Shown: positions 23,175 through 35,004 of the stretch, one piece after another
How positions within the stretch are numbered: position 1 is the first letter of the stretch
Layout of the letters: each line of letters begins with the position of its first letter
NCBI RefSeq assembly: GCF_000321225.1
Contig: NW_004451521.1
Span: 112,674-176,673, forward strand
Source: Odobenus rosmarus divergens
Taxonomy: Eukaryota > Chordata > Mammalia > Carnivora > Odobenidae
Length of the DNA: 64,000 nucleotides
Direction: 5' to 3'
Notes under the pieces: model-generated
Seen by the model: the letters and a program-made list of their open reading frames with translations, nothing else
Databases searched by the model: none
What the model was told of the DNA's origin: nothing
Translations under genes and position numbers: made by a program

Positions 23175-24857
23175 CTTCCCCATTTCCTCCTTCCCCCCTT
23201 CCCCACCTGTGTGCCTCCGATCATCTCCGTCGAGCCCCAAGATCCTAGGGAGCAGAGTCTGACAACGGACAGTCAAATCCAACTCCCTTTCTTTTACAGA
23301 TACTGGAAATGAGGTCGGAAAGCACTCAGGCCGGAGCCTGGCAGCACCACCCTGCACACAGCATCGGCTTCCACAGAAACGGAAAGAGGGCCGCTTCACT
23401 AACCTGTGCTCAGTCCACCCGAAGAGAACTGCTCTCCGCTAGATGCTAATGCACCAAACCGATTAAACATATCTTTGTATACTCAAACTTTTGAGACTTA
23501 GGCAAAATTTATAATTACAGAGAATGCAGTGAGGCTGTTAATTAACTTGTGCCTAAAGAAGATTCAGGCCACTAATTCATACCCTCTGATTTCATCGATA
23601 TCAAAAGCATCTTGGCAAAGATTTGCTGCCAACCACAATCATTGGGCTTGGTCTAACTAAGGCCCCCCTCCGGACAGAAGATGCAACATGAAAGAGCCCA
23701 TCAAGTAACTGAACTATACAAACTACATGTAATTCCTAACAAACTCGGGAGGAGCCACAGACAAATACAGTGGAGGGAAAGATACAGCCAATTCTGTATT
23801 TGTTAAAATTCCCAAAAGGGTATTTTTCCTAGGTAGTTAACAAGCCCTTCTAGAAGATGCCCAAACTTTTCTTTCTACCACAAAAGGTCTTCACACCAGC
23901 CTGCAGATTTTCGAGAGATGGGCTTTCTTGAATCTCTAGCCCTTTCTTTTAGAAATAGAAGTGTTGAGAGGTCAGTGCTTCTCACGGATGGGCTGAGGAT
24001 TTCAGCAAGGCTTTTTCCCTCTTGCGCCGTTGAACACAGAGATCAGCAGGCCCAGATTTGCTTGATTCTTGAGAAATGAGCTCCTGTGGTTTTCATAGAG
24101 AAATTTGGCTGCTGGTAGATTGAGCGTTCTTTAGCTCACGTGAGCCCCTCTTTCTGAGGATGCCGACATCGGTGCGTTCTCTCTTCTCTAGACGTAGACA
24201 GCACTGATTTCCGCCCCGTGCCTGGATGTTGCTGTGGTCTGGAGATCTTGCAAACCGGCGGGAGACAAGCCCTGGCCAGAGTGGAGGTGTGCATCTCCCC
24301 CTGAGTAACCAGAGAGATGGGAAGGGCAGGGAGAGCACGCAGCAGAAGACAGAGCCAAGACAGGTGATTCTCCTGGTGCCGCAGCCTTCACCCCTTCCTG
24401 CAGGAGGGGGAGAGGCAGAAGAAGGGGACCTGAGTTCCCGGATGGTGACCCAACTTTCTCATGAGACGCTCTCATTGTCATTACACCAACACTGACCCAG
24501 AAGCAATCAAGCTTATGATCCAGCTGAATCTCTGTTCACGAAGAACCGAGCGTTAACGATCTGGATCAACACCACCGGGGAGAATACGCTCTAATCTGTG
24601 AACCATTTATGTGCCTTACATTTCATCTGTCCTGGAACCGAGCAAACCAATTGTTGAGTGAGACTTCAGCTTTGTTTCAGAGTTACCTTGCAAACCCCAA
24701 TTGGTCCCTGTGGCTCTTCTGATGGAGCATCGTCCAGTGTACTCTTTGAGATCACACTGTCACATCTTAGATCTAAGACGCTGATGTAAAACGTCATCCA
24801 GCCCAGCTTTAATTTCATGGATAATTAAAAATCAGAGAGAAAAGGAGTTTTTCTGAC
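23175..24857. other. Unassigned, partly conserved-element-like
   Basis: No repeat recognised. The block 23430-23670 is repeat-free and contains the 10-base palindrome GTTAATTAAC at 23537-23546. Conservation is untested. Confidence 0.35.
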
Positions 24858-25455
24858 TGTGGTAGGCAGAATTTTGATACAGTCCCCCAGATCCCTGCCC
24901 CCTGGTGTATATGACTGTTTAATCCTCTCCTCTGAGTGTGGGTGGGACTGTTCACGTGATGGATTTCACTCTTATGGTTAGGCTATGTTAGATGGGGGCA
25001 AAGGCAAAAGAATTTCTCAGATGGAATGAAAGTCTCTAATCAGTTGGTTTTGAGTTAATCAAAAAGGAGATGAGCCTGGGTGGGCCCGACCTAATCAGTT
25101 GAGTCCTAAATGAAATTGGAGATTCAAAGCAAGAGAGGTTCTCTGATCGGCCTTGAAGAAACGCTGCTATGTTGCAGACAGGGCCACATGGCAGACAACT
25201 TTCTCAAAGGAGCTGAGGACTTCCGTCCTACAACTACAAGGAAATGAACTTTGCCAACAACCTGCGTGAGCTTGGAAGAAGACCCTGAGCCTCGGATGAG
25301 CATGCACAGCCCCAGCCGAGTGCTACTGGGACCCTGAGCTGTGGACCCACGTAACCTGCGCTAGCTGCTGACCCAGGCTGTGCAACAATGAATTTGCATT
25401 GCTTTAAGCCTGGGAGTTTATGGTAATTTGTTACACAGCAGAGAAAACAAATACA
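24858..25455 (+). mobile_element. MLT1-type LTR (MLT1E-H-like), full length
   Basis: Begins TGTGGTAGGCAGAATTTTGA and ends ...AAACAAATACA, the canonical TG...CA ends of this LTR family. Internal marks are tgagtgtgggtgggactg, aaacgctgctatgttgcag, tttgccaacaacctgcgtga, gcttggaagaagaccctgag and gtttatggtaatttgttaca. It is a solo LTR. I see no internal region or second LTR alongside. Confidence 0.88.
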
Positions 25456-26169
25456 CTTAGGTCAGATATTAAACCCCAGGCAAGGTGGGGCCTAGAACAG
25501 TCTCTTTATTCACAATTTGGTTTCCTTCTCGTGGTTGCTGCTTTGAAAGGCTTCAGCTATCCCCCAAGAACACAAACCGAAACGGGACTCCCAGAGGAGC
25601 TCAGAACCCTCGAGAAGGAGTTCACCGAGCAGAACCACCGAGCACAGCCCCATGACCCCCACCAGCCACAAAAGGGGTTTGTTTATAGCTTTACCCTCTC
25701 ACGTTTGGGGCAGAAATCATACACTGACAGCCCCTGGACCTCACATGCCCTGCAGAGGTGGTTCACTTAGTACTTAAGAAAACTTGGGATTTGTTACCAG
25801 TATGTGAAAATTCCAAAGATTTTATACAAAAACCAGAATGTGCGGCTTTTCTTGAAAACTTGGGAGTTGCGACATGAGCACATGGGGCCTTAGCAGCAGT
25901 GCCCTGTCCAAGTGGGGCGATCCGCAGAGTCCCCATGTGGCTCCAAGTTAACCGGCACCTGAACTCTTTCCCTCATTAACTTTCAGTGTCGTGTCCTGAG
26001 AGCTGGTTGGTTTGGCACATGTGTGGGACTTGTCCCTGCAGGGAGCCATTTGGCAGCACACGGAGAATGAAGGGAGGGTCCCCAGTCTGGGGGCAGGGGT
26101 CCCCAGTCCTTCCTGCCCTGGCAGGTGGAACAGGAGAGAAGGGAGCAGAAGGGGGGGGGCTGGCTGCCT
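25456..26169. other. Unassigned
   Basis: No repeat recognised. A 116-codon frame at 25420-25770 starts inside the LTR and has no domain. A G-run sits at about 26150-26158. Confidence 0.35.
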
Positions 26170-26241
26170 GCCAGGCACCCACCTGCTGCCGGGCACCCAC
26201 CCGCTGCCGGGCACCCACCCGCTGCCGGGCACCCCCCCGCT
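26170..26241. repeat. 18-bp minisatellite, four units
   Basis: Four tandem copies of the unit gccgggcacccacccgct lie at 26170-26187, 26188-26205, 26206-26223 and 26224-26241, with a degenerate partial copy after them. Units two and three are identical, and the first and fourth differ at two and one bases. The unit length is a multiple of three and contains no stop, which explains several overlapping open frames here. Confidence 0.95.
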
Positions 26242-26244
26242 GCT

Positions 26245-28840
26245 GGGTGCCAAGGGAGTGGAGGCAGAGGCTGTGGTCGGGGAGGCGGCAGAAACCGCTC
26301 AGCCTCCTGGGAGGCCCAGGGAAGGGTGAGATCCAGGCCTGGTCTCCAGTTTGCCCGCTGTCCCGGAAGCCCTTCCCCCAAACTCACAGAAGCTGGGCAG
26401 ACAAGGCCACATGACCCTGGTTCCTAGCCTGGCCAGCTGCAGCTTCCCTCAAACAGCAAATGCGTCCTGTGATGCTTCACCATGAACTCGGAGCCGTGGG
26501 TATTTGGCAGGCAGCTTAAAACGGTGTAAGCCCTCAGCCGTGCCCCAGAGGCCCCACTTTGGGTGTGTGCACAGGGCAACATTGTCTTGGGGTCCTTTTG
26601 GCCCAGAAACTAGGTCTTATTGGTCAAGTAAAGGGGTGCCCCCAGCTGTGATGCAAGCCATCTCTGATCTGAAGGTCACCTCTCTGAACCTGGCCTTTTC
26701 CAGGTCACCCATGCTGGCCGAGCATCTGGTCTCCTGTGACTGTCCACCGGCATTCCTGTGAACACGTAACGAAGCCGTTGTCCTAACCCGAAGCAAGTGC
26801 CAGAAGGCACAGGCCAGCCTGGACATCAGCAAGGAACAAAGCCTTCCGGTGGGTAAGAAAATGCATCTGAAACCCATGTTTTGACAGCAAAGTGCAATCT
26901 GAATGCCAAACGTGACCAGTGGGCCTTCTGCCTATGCGCTGGAGCCGAACCTGTAGGTGATGCTTTCTCCAGCTGGTTGGGGGCTTCCGGTCCTATGTGC
27001 TTTGCACTCACTCGCATCAGGCTTTCATTGTCTCGTTTATGCTTGAGACCCGCTCATCGGAAGACAGTGAAATCTGTCTTAGCAAAGCAGAGGGAGCACC
27101 AGACACAAGACAGGAGCTTGCACGGTTTTGCTGCTTGCCTACAGCTATCCAGGAGGGGTATGGGGCTTCCGGTGCCTCCCAGGGGCCAACCTGTTCTCAG
27201 TCCCCTGGGCTGGGAGAGACGTCCTCTCCTGGCCCTTTTTCCTGGCAAGCTCCTCGATTCCTCCTCAGCAGGAGCTTTGCCTTTTCAATGTGCACAGCAG
27301 TGAGGAGTAATCAACCTTCGATGTGGCTCAGGGAGCTGCAGACGCCCCCCGCCAGGCGACCTGCCTCCCCGCATTCCCCCAGGTGAATGATTCTCTCTCC
27401 TGGGATGCCAGTGCGGTAAAAATCCCTCTGCACGATTTTTCTCTCCTGATCCAAGACTCCCTTTGTTATGGCTGGATGAAAACACAGAGCCCACGTGAAC
27501 CAGGGGTTGGGAGAATCACACTTGAGGGGAAAAAATTCCTCTGAAGACTGCTTTTATAAGACTCTCCACCTAGGAGTGTCGAACTTGGAATGCCTGCTTG
27601 GGACGTGGGTACAAAGCTCCACAGAGAAGCTGCAATCCACTTCTTAATCCCGTTCCTCCTGTTTGTTCCTTGAAAAGGAAAGGTGCTGCCAGGAAAATGT
27701 CTTCTATCAAGGACATACCAAACCTCTCCTCACTGAGTCACACTTGACTCTCAATTCATCAGTAAACAGCACCCTGATCGATTTCCACTGATGAGAGATA
27801 AGAAGGCTTGATGAGTCAGGTGTGATTCCTAAAAGATCCTCCCAACTCAGTCGCTTTTGTGTAACACTGTGACTAAAAAGCATGTTGTAGGGGCAGGGAC
27901 ATTGTAAGGGGGATGGATCGTGGTCCCTGCTCATGTAACTTGCATAACTCGTGATTTGGCACTTCCAAGAGTTACAGGGTTTGGAATATTTTTGGGGGGG
28001 GCCGTACTGAACAATAAGCTGATTATTTCACCTTTTAAAAAGTCAGTTTTAAGTGATTTTTTTTTTTTTTTTGTCTGCAAAAAGAGAGCCTGTAAAGGGA
28101 TACAAACTCCTTCCTGGAAAACACGTCTCCCTTCCTGCCCTCCCTCCACCCCTGATAAATAACATGAGCATGCAGCAATTTGCCAACAGCAGCTCCAGGC
28201 ATGAGGCACAACATCTGTTACTGAGACGCTGGAGAGACAGTGGAAGGCAAGTTGGCTGCCTGCCAACCCTCAGACTCCAGATTTTTGCTGACAAGGCTGT
28301 CAATAAATGGGCAGATGGTACCCGCTCTGCTGGCAGGAGAGTTCAGTTAACCCAACATGGGACATTATCTCAAATTCATGGTGCACTGGGCTGAACCCTT
28401 TGTTGGGCCATTAAAACCATTCCTTGATGGAGAAGGGAGAGTACTGGCTTCATTTAATGAGATTAACTAAGCTTCCCACAATTGGCAGGCTGAATACGAT
28501 CAGCCCCTGTGACCGCGGCAGAGATGGGAGGGAGGGGTAGCTCATTCACACCCTGCATTTTATGCCATTTAAACACGGGGATCTGTCCTCAGTAGCTGTG
28601 CATGCCCCTGCAAGGAGAACGTGACCTGAAATAAACTACTCGCCAGGAAGGATGTGCATGCACACGTGCTTGCCCCATCACCCCGGAACTGTATGCAAGT
28701 CTGTGAGATCCATGCTAGCAGCATCTGCAGGAACAGGTCCATTCCCCGGAGGCATCCTCTGGTGGTGACTTGGGGACAACTCCCTTTCCTGTAGGAGAGA
28801 GCAATTGAAACCTCTTAGAAGAGAAGCGTGAGGTGATTAC
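26245..28840. other. Unassigned, GC-richer sequence with conserved-element-like block
   Basis: No repeat family recognised apart from a T-run at about 28056-28072. Frames up to 140 codons overlap each other. The block 28250-28580 is repeat-free, with AT-rich homeodomain-type motifs among GC-balanced DNA; see findings. Confidence 0.35.
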
Positions 28841-28842
28841 AG

Positions 28843-29037
28843 TGTCGTCTAGAGCACGCTGGGCCGTGACCCACCTGCACTGCGACCCAAAGCAGGTCAT
28901 CAAACAACTGGCCCTATTTCCCCATCTATAAATTGGGAAGAATAACGAACCACTCAGCTGTCGGAAGTAACAAATGAAATCTTTCCACGCACCGCATAGC
29001 ATTTCAGAGTTACAAAGTGCTTTTGCATATTCGAAGA
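28843..29037 (+). mobile_element. MIR-like fragment
   Basis: Carries gtgacccacctgcactgcga, a diverged caggtcatcaaacaactggc, tttccccatctataaattgg and gtgcttttgcatat. This follows the MIR core 'gcaagtcacttaacctct...tcatctgtaaaatggg'. Confidence 0.5.
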
Positions 29038-29195
29038 CAGTGGTTCTCAACTGGGGATGATTTTGCCCTTCAGAGGACGTTTGGCTGTCTGGAGATACCC
29101 CTGGCATCTCCCGGGGAGAGACCAGGGACGCTGCGAAGTGTCCCACCACGCAGGGGACAGCCCCTCAGCAACGGCCAGGCGGGGCAGAAAAGAAA
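29038..29195 (+). mobile_element. MER20-type hAT MITE, internally deleted
   Basis: Starts cagtggttctcaactggggatg. It then shows attttgcccttcagaggac, tggctgtctggagataccc, gaccagggacgctgcgaa and acgcaggggacagcccct. This is MER20 order with the middle missing and a poor right end. Confidence 0.8.
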
Positions 29196-29683
29196 ATTTG
29201 TTCTCCGTGTCTTCAGCCGACTGACTGACTTTCAGTGCGGCTGTCCCAAATGTTATTTGCTATTTTTAACCCTTCACTAAACCACTAGTTCTCTCCATTT
29301 CTTCCAGCTATTCTTGTAAATCCAATTTGAATAATGAGATGGCACATCCATAAAAGGGCTTTTAGTTCGGTGTCTCGATCTCAGACAAGAAGATGCATCT
29401 GCCCCACAACGAGGCCCATCAGTTGAATAAAAGCAAGGTTTAAAATTGGCAGTGGGGATCTGGGATGTAAACAGGGTTAGAGGGGTTACGAGGAAGTTCA
29501 GGTGGTTGAGGGAATTGGGATGTGGTGCAGATGTGGTCTCTTTTTCATTTCTTGGCTTGGGTTCGAGTGGCTTTGGGTGGACCAGACAGGAGGGGTGACC
29601 CACTCCCAGTGTTAGAGATGTCCCCGCCCCCTTTTAGGCAACTGTCACATAAACCTTTGGGCTGCCTGTCTCTCTGCAGTGAC
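29196..29683. other. Unassigned
   Basis: No repeat recognised. A 108-codon minus-strand frame at 29277-29603 has no domain. Confidence 0.35.
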
Positions 29684-30105
29684 GTGAGCTGAATTGTGTC
29701 ACTCCCCAAATTCATGTGTCGGGGTCCTGACCCCGAGTAGCTCAGAATGTGAATTGTTTGGAAATAAGGTCATTACAGGTGCAGTGCATTGAGATGAGGT
29801 CATACTGGAGTTGGACTCTTAATCCAATGATGGGGCTCTTTACAAAAAGAGGAAATCTGGACACAGAGACGCACGCAGGGAGAACGCCATGTGACAACGA
29901 GAGCAGGGATCAGGCTGATGAGTCCACTAGCTAAGGAACCCCAGCAGAACCACAAGAGAAGATGGCCAAAGGTGGCCAGCAAATTGCCAGAGGCTGAGAG
30001 AGAGAGAGAGAGGCACGGGGCAGAGTCTTCCTCATGCCCTCGGAAAAAACCACCTGTGCCCCCACCCGGACTGCCCGCCAGCTTCTGGTCGCCAAACTGT
30101 GAGCC
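29684..30105 (+). mobile_element. MLT1-type LTR (MLT1B/C-like), 3'-truncated
   Basis: Opens with tgagctgaattgtgtcactc. It then has gtagctcagaatgtgaattg, gaaataaggtcattacaggt, gaggtcatactggagttgga, ggacacagagacgcacgcag, ggagaacgccatgtgaca, gccagcaaattgccagagg and aactgtgagcc. The terminal ~70 bases are missing. A (GA)n run lies at 29995-30012. Confidence 0.82.
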
Positions 30106-30498
30106 AGGCTCTATGGGAGGCAGCCAGAGTGTGATGCTGTTACCACAGCCCTTGAGAGGCAGGGGGGAATCGAGGTGGTGGCCAAGTGACAGGTGATTCT
30201 TGCCAGAGTCATCCTCCAGCCTCCCCACCCCACCCAGCTGCTCCTCAGGAGCCTTCGACTCCCCGCTCAGCTCAGACACTTAAGCCTCCACCCCTTCCCC
30301 TCTCCAGCAGGTAGGAAGGAAGCTAGTTTGCATTTCAGCAGGTCCCCAGGGAAGGTTTCCAGGAATTTTTGCTACACAGCTGGTGGTAAACTCCTTTAAA
30401 ATGTCATGACAGGATGGGGGATGGAAGGCTGCCTACATTGGTTCCTTCTACTCCGCACCTGGGGGGACCTGGGGTCTCTACACCCCTCACAAGGAAGG
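30106..30498. other. Unassigned
   Basis: GC-rich, no repeat or gene recognised. Confidence 0.3.
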
Positions 30499-30652
30499 CT
30501 GGTTCCAGTTGGACACACATTAGCAGCATCTGGGAGCTTCAACCAACAAAACAAAACACCAGAGTCTGGGGCCCCAGCCTAGAATCTCTGGTCAGGGGTG
30601 CTCGGCCATCATCCCCCAGGTGATCTCCTACCAGCCCAGGCTGAGAGCCTCC
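30499..30652. mobile_element. MER5A-type hAT MITE, diverged
   Basis: The left arm acacacattagcagcatctg with ggagcttcaacc and the right arm catcccccaggtgatctc with ccaggctgagagcctcc mirror each other. Between them is ggccccagcctagaatctct. This is the near-palindromic MER5A layout. Confidence 0.65.
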
Positions 30653-31494
30653 GGGCCAGAAGGAAGAGCGGGGCAGCCTGCAAGCCGAGAAGTGTGGGAG
30701 GGTGAGGACCCAGCATGGGACTCCCGCAGGACTCGGCGGTCATGGCACAGAAGGAGGGACATGGGGACCCTGAAGGGTTCTTCCACGCTGGGCAGTGACG
30801 TAGTCACATTTGCATTGTTGAAAATTATGTTGGCAGCGAACCAGAGGATGTTTTGGAAAGGGGCGTTAAGGAAGGCATGGAGACCAGTGAGAGGCTCTTG
30901 TGTGGTCCAGGTTAGTGGCGGGGAGGACCATCACGGGAGCAGTGCCAAGGGGTCCTAGCCGCGTGCACTTAAACTGAACGAACATGACAGCTTTGACCGG
31001 ACTGTAGACAAAAGTTGGTTTGGAGATTGAGAGAGAGGGACGAGTCCAAAGTGAAGCCCCGTGTGTGTGTCTGGTGGTGACACTGGGATGGGTAGGGAGC
31101 CCGGGAAGCATCCCAGCTCTGTTCCAGGAGGAGGCTGGAACTCAAGGGAGCACACGAGGCTGAGGTGGACTTTTGGAGGCTGTCACCATTTCTTGAGAAG
31201 GGGTTGAGATCAACCCTGGGAGCACCAAGGTTTAAAGGGAGTAGGCGAATGAGCAACATTGGAGCCAAGGGCGTCACAAGACAACACAAGGCGAAGGCAG
31301 GCGGCCTTGCTTGTCAGGGGCCGCAGAGGAGATGGCTTCCAGCAGAGCAACCACAGGGCTGGGAAGGAGTTTCAGTGGACCAGTGGGAAGGAGAAGCCAG
31401 GAGAGGAAGGATCAAGGAGCTGGGCGGTGGGGCATGCCAACCAAGAGGAACTACTTTTATAACAGTAATGTGCCTAACACCTGCGTAGAGGGCT
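30653..31494. other. Unassigned
   Basis: GC-rich, no repeat recognised. Frames of 101-112 codons on both strands overlap without domains. Confidence 0.35.
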
Positions 31495-31960
31495 TAATTG
31501 TGGAAACATACACATAACATAAAAGTCACCATTTTAATCGTCTTAAGGTACACGAATCCGTGGTATTTAGGACACTTACCATGTGGCACAATCACCACCA
31601 CTAGTCCCAGAGCTAAAATAAACTTCCCAATAAATGTCCAGTCCCCAAAATAGACTCATTTCCCCCTTCTCCCCAGCCCCTGGCAATCGCCAGTCTTCTT
31701 TCTGTTTCTATGAATTTGCCTATTCTAAATATTCTGAATATTTCATACCAATGGGGTAGCACAGTTGATGTCTGTCACGTAGCATAAGAACTTCTCGTAT
31801 CGTCAAGTCAATCCGTGTTGTAGTGTGTGTAAGTACTTCCTTTTTTATGAATGAATAACGTTTCATTTTGTGGATGTACGACATTTTTGCCTGTGCATTC
31901 ATCAGTCTGTGGGTAATTGGGTTGCTCTGCATAGAGTTTTAAAATTTACCAATCACCATC
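31495..31960 (-). mobile_element. Old L1 (L1M-class) 3' end, antisense
   Basis: Shows tgtggaaacatacacataac, aaaagtcaccattttaatcg, cagcccctggcaatcgccag, tctatgaatttgcctattct, gaatgaataacgtttcattt and gtgcattcatcagtctgtgg. This is the familiar antisense order of an L1M 3' UTR and adjacent ORF2 end. Confidence 0.85.
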
Positions 31961-32290
31961 TCAGTCCAGGTTCTCTGAAAGGCAGATGCCCTAATGGGAT
32001 TAAATATGCAAGGATTTCATCAGTTGAGTCACCTGTGAGGAAAAGTGGGGAAGGCTGGGGGCGGGGGCACCGTGCAAGCCTCTGACCCATTGGGGAGGGG
32101 AGGGGGGAAGGGTGCATAGCGATGCCCTTGGCCCCAGCCAGTCCAAGGGAGACTCAGAGAGGCTGTCAGAGAGTCTGCAAGCCAAAGTCAGATGTCCAGG
32201 CCTTGTGTCCCCCATGAACGTGGACCCTGGGAGCAACCCCAGCCATTCAAGCCTGGGCACAAACCAGCAGTGACTTCAGAGCCGGGCGGC
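31961..32290. mobile_element. Possible ERVL-type LTR fragment
   Basis: The opening tcagtccaggttctctgaaa, with ggcagatgccctaatggga, atgcaaggatttcatca and cacctgtgaggaaaagtgg, resembles an old ERVL/MaLR-type LTR start. The remainder diverges. Family and strand are not certain. Confidence 0.3.
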
Positions 32291-32309
32291 TGAGTCCCTT
32301 GGCTGAGGT

Positions 32310-32420
32310 TGATAGTTGATATTATGATGACTATCCATATTGTAGAGCTCCAGAAAATTGAATCCTAGAGAGAGTCTTGGCCAATATCAATCAGCCAGGA
32401 AGTGGTAAACCTAATTATTT
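32310..32420 (-). mobile_element. MIR-like fragment, antisense
   Basis: Contains gatattatgatgactatcca, gagctccagaaaattgaatc and gccaggaagtggtaaacc, following the antisense MIR order with strong decay. Confidence 0.45.
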
Positions 32421-32619
32421 AGGTTTTTTTTTAAATCTCTGTTTTCCCCAAAATATCTTCAAATATTTGTAGCATCTGACCCCTCATCTCTGTTCTCAGT
32501 CCTGTTGCCATTCTCAAGTCCTCTGGGTTCATCATCCAGACCATAGGTCTGAGAAGTCTTCCTGTCTTCACTGCTTTCCCACAGATGGCCCTCCACCTCC
32601 CTGCTTAAAACACTTTGAT

Positions 32620-33115
32620 GGGTCTCTGTTCTTATAAAATGGAACCTAACTCTTTGGCACGATTTGCAAAACCCCCAGGCCTCATCTCCTGCTCCCCTTT
32701 CTAATGCTGTGAGCTCATCAGCTGTGTCTCCATATCCTCCAACATGCTCCTCAGCCGGCTGCACGAAGCCACCCTGTGTCCCCCAAAGTTCCCTTGCTCC
32801 CTCAGACTCCTCCTCGCCTTATGCTCTCTCTGCTCCTCACAAGTGCCCTCTCCATTCCTTTGATCTTAGAACTTCTACTCATCCTTCAAGACACAGTTGT
32901 TCTGATGTCCAGGTCAGAATTAGTGTTTCTTGGCAACGCTCCACAAATGGGGTGAGCATTTATAACTCTGCATTTAATTAATCGGCTGGCTGTTTGTCCC
33001 CAAGAATGTGGATTCCAGGAGGGCGGGGACTGAATCTGATTTCATCTCCACTTTCCCTGCGCCAACGGCAGCTCCTGGCACACAGTCACTGGTTAATCAA
33101 TGTTTATAAGCCACC
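32620..33115 (+). mobile_element. L2 3' region
   Basis: Sense L2 with the C/T-rich 3' body (ctcctgctcccctttctaat, acttctactcatccttcaag) and the L2 end: ccaagaatgtggattccagg, agggcggggactgaatctga, ctcctggcacacagtcactg. No open reading frame of L2 survives. Confidence 0.75.
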
Positions 33116-35004
33116 CAGTTAGATCAAGGAAACCCTATCACAGATCAAAGCCTTGCTTTTCAGTGAGTAGAACCTCACGATCTCTCACCTGAGCTTGGTG
33201 GTGGAAGCCAGTGTACTTAGCTTGTAAGGAGAGAAGTGTGTTGGAGTTGGAGGAAATCAAGGGGTAGATGACCTACCAACATCTCCCCAGCCCCCTCCCA
33301 GTAATCTTGAGACTTCAACTGGAGATTCAGAACATGGGAACAAAGGAAGTGGTTTTCTTCAATCACTCAAGACACATTTAAAAATAAAAAGAGCAAGTTC
33401 CCCTAATATCTCTTTAGTTCCTACCTGGAGTAGCCTGAGGGAATGGATTTCTGATTCTATGAAAAGCACAATGCTTGAAACATGCAAAAGGCCAGAAAAG
33501 GCTAAGGCTTTTAGTTTTGATCCATGGAAAGGAATGATAAACAGGAATAAGTTCTATTAATCTCACATCAAAGTGAATCACAGCTCCTCCTTCTCAACAG
33601 CAAATAGCATGGCCGTTTCTTGACTTGTTTCAGTGGAGTCAGCCCAACTCTCTCTCTTAAAAAAAAAAAAAAGGCAGAAATTTGATCTTACAGAGCACTC
33701 TGGCAGGAATATTAAACTGCTCTCCCCACTTCCTTTCCACAACTGGAATCAAAACTACCTTTCATCCCTCTGGTATGCAGAGCCCAGAGCCTCCCGTGCA
33801 GGATGAAGTCTGCTCAGAAACGAATGTGGTGCTGGGCAGGGTTGCAAGGAGCTCCAGGACGGTGAATGTGTGAGTTGGGGAAGCAGCCTATAAATTGGCG
33901 TGGCCCCCCCGCCGGCTCAGAGGAAGCAAAATCATAATTGGGTCACTCTCCTTCAAGACCTTCCTTCTAAGTACAAATGCACGGTGGGTGAGAAGCTCAG
34001 AGGACAAAGCCGGCAACCGGCAGGTCAGGAAGAGAAGGGAGTAGGAAGAGAAGCAGGGACCTAACCCCAGTTCAGCTGCCCTGCCCCCTGTCCACCCCCT
34101 GTCTGCCCCCTCGCCGACCATGGCCAGCCACGTTTCCCGTGCTCACCAGTTGCACGCGGAAAAGCTGGCTGGGTGGACAGAAAGGCCTTCCCTGCCCGGG
34201 AGCCCTTCAAACACCTGTGCCTGGAAAAGCAGGAGTCCCGCTGATGGGTCAGGTCTCAGGAAGCCACAGGAAACCCCTTCTGAATGCCCTGCTGACTCCA
34301 GTCTGTTTCAAACTTCCTGCTCCTCGGAAGTGGGATGTACTCTGCACCCAGGCTTTCCCTTTTCCACGTTTACTTTTTCCCATTTAAACAACCACGTCTT
34401 TACCCACAAACATCCCCGTCTACCTCTGGGACCTGCTTCGGTCTGGGGCAGGTACCCAAATGGTGTTAAGCTGTGGGGCCATGAAAAGCCCCACTATGAT
34501 CTCCTGAGGGGTCTCAGCTCCCTCAAAAACAAGAGGCAGGGTCCCCAAAGTTGGAACACTTTGAAGTCAATCCTTACCTGGGGAGCTGTGGCCTCGCCAC
34601 CAAGCTCAACTGCTCCTCCCATGTCCTCCTTATGGGGCTCCGCTCCCGCATCCTGCCACCCGCTACCTTCAAACATGGTTTCTCCTGTTTCAACCTGGAC
34701 ACAGCCGACTCTCTTGCTTCTCCTCAGCACAGATGTCTGCATTTTTCACAGAGGCTCTTCAAACACCAAGAGAGAATAAAATTAGAACAAGTACGGATGA
34801 TGCAAAAAGCAAAAACCTCTATCACTTACAAGGCTGTCCTGGCCACCAGGTACAGAGTACATGCCATCCTCGTGTGATACATGGTAAGAATGAGAGATAT
34901 TAAGTACCGGGCTGCCCACCCCGCTTCCTCTCTTCTCAGAATATCTACCCTCTTCCGGGCAACCTCTCTCCCTCTCCTCTTCAACATGCAGTAAGACCTG
35001 CTAT
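33116..35004. other. Unassigned; holds the window's longest open frame
   Basis: No repeat family recognised except an A-run at 33660-33672. The plus-strand frame 34120-34779 (219 codons) begins at an ATG in good context (gaccATGg). Its stop overlaps an AATAAA at 34775-34780. The translation is Ser/Pro/Leu-rich with no domain I recognise and is more likely chance than a gene. Confidence 0.35.

Noticed and set aside
26170..26241. CRISPR-like array
   Set aside because: Units are directly adjacent without spacers, in mammalian DNA; it is a minisatellite.
25976..26427. Several overlapping 80-142-codon frames on both strands
   Set aside because: They arise because the 18-bp minisatellite and its GC-rich flanks contain few stops; six-frame openness points to composition, not coding.
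29800..30279. 159-codon minus-strand frame
   Set aside because: Mostly antisense to an MLT1 LTR; no domain, no splice support.
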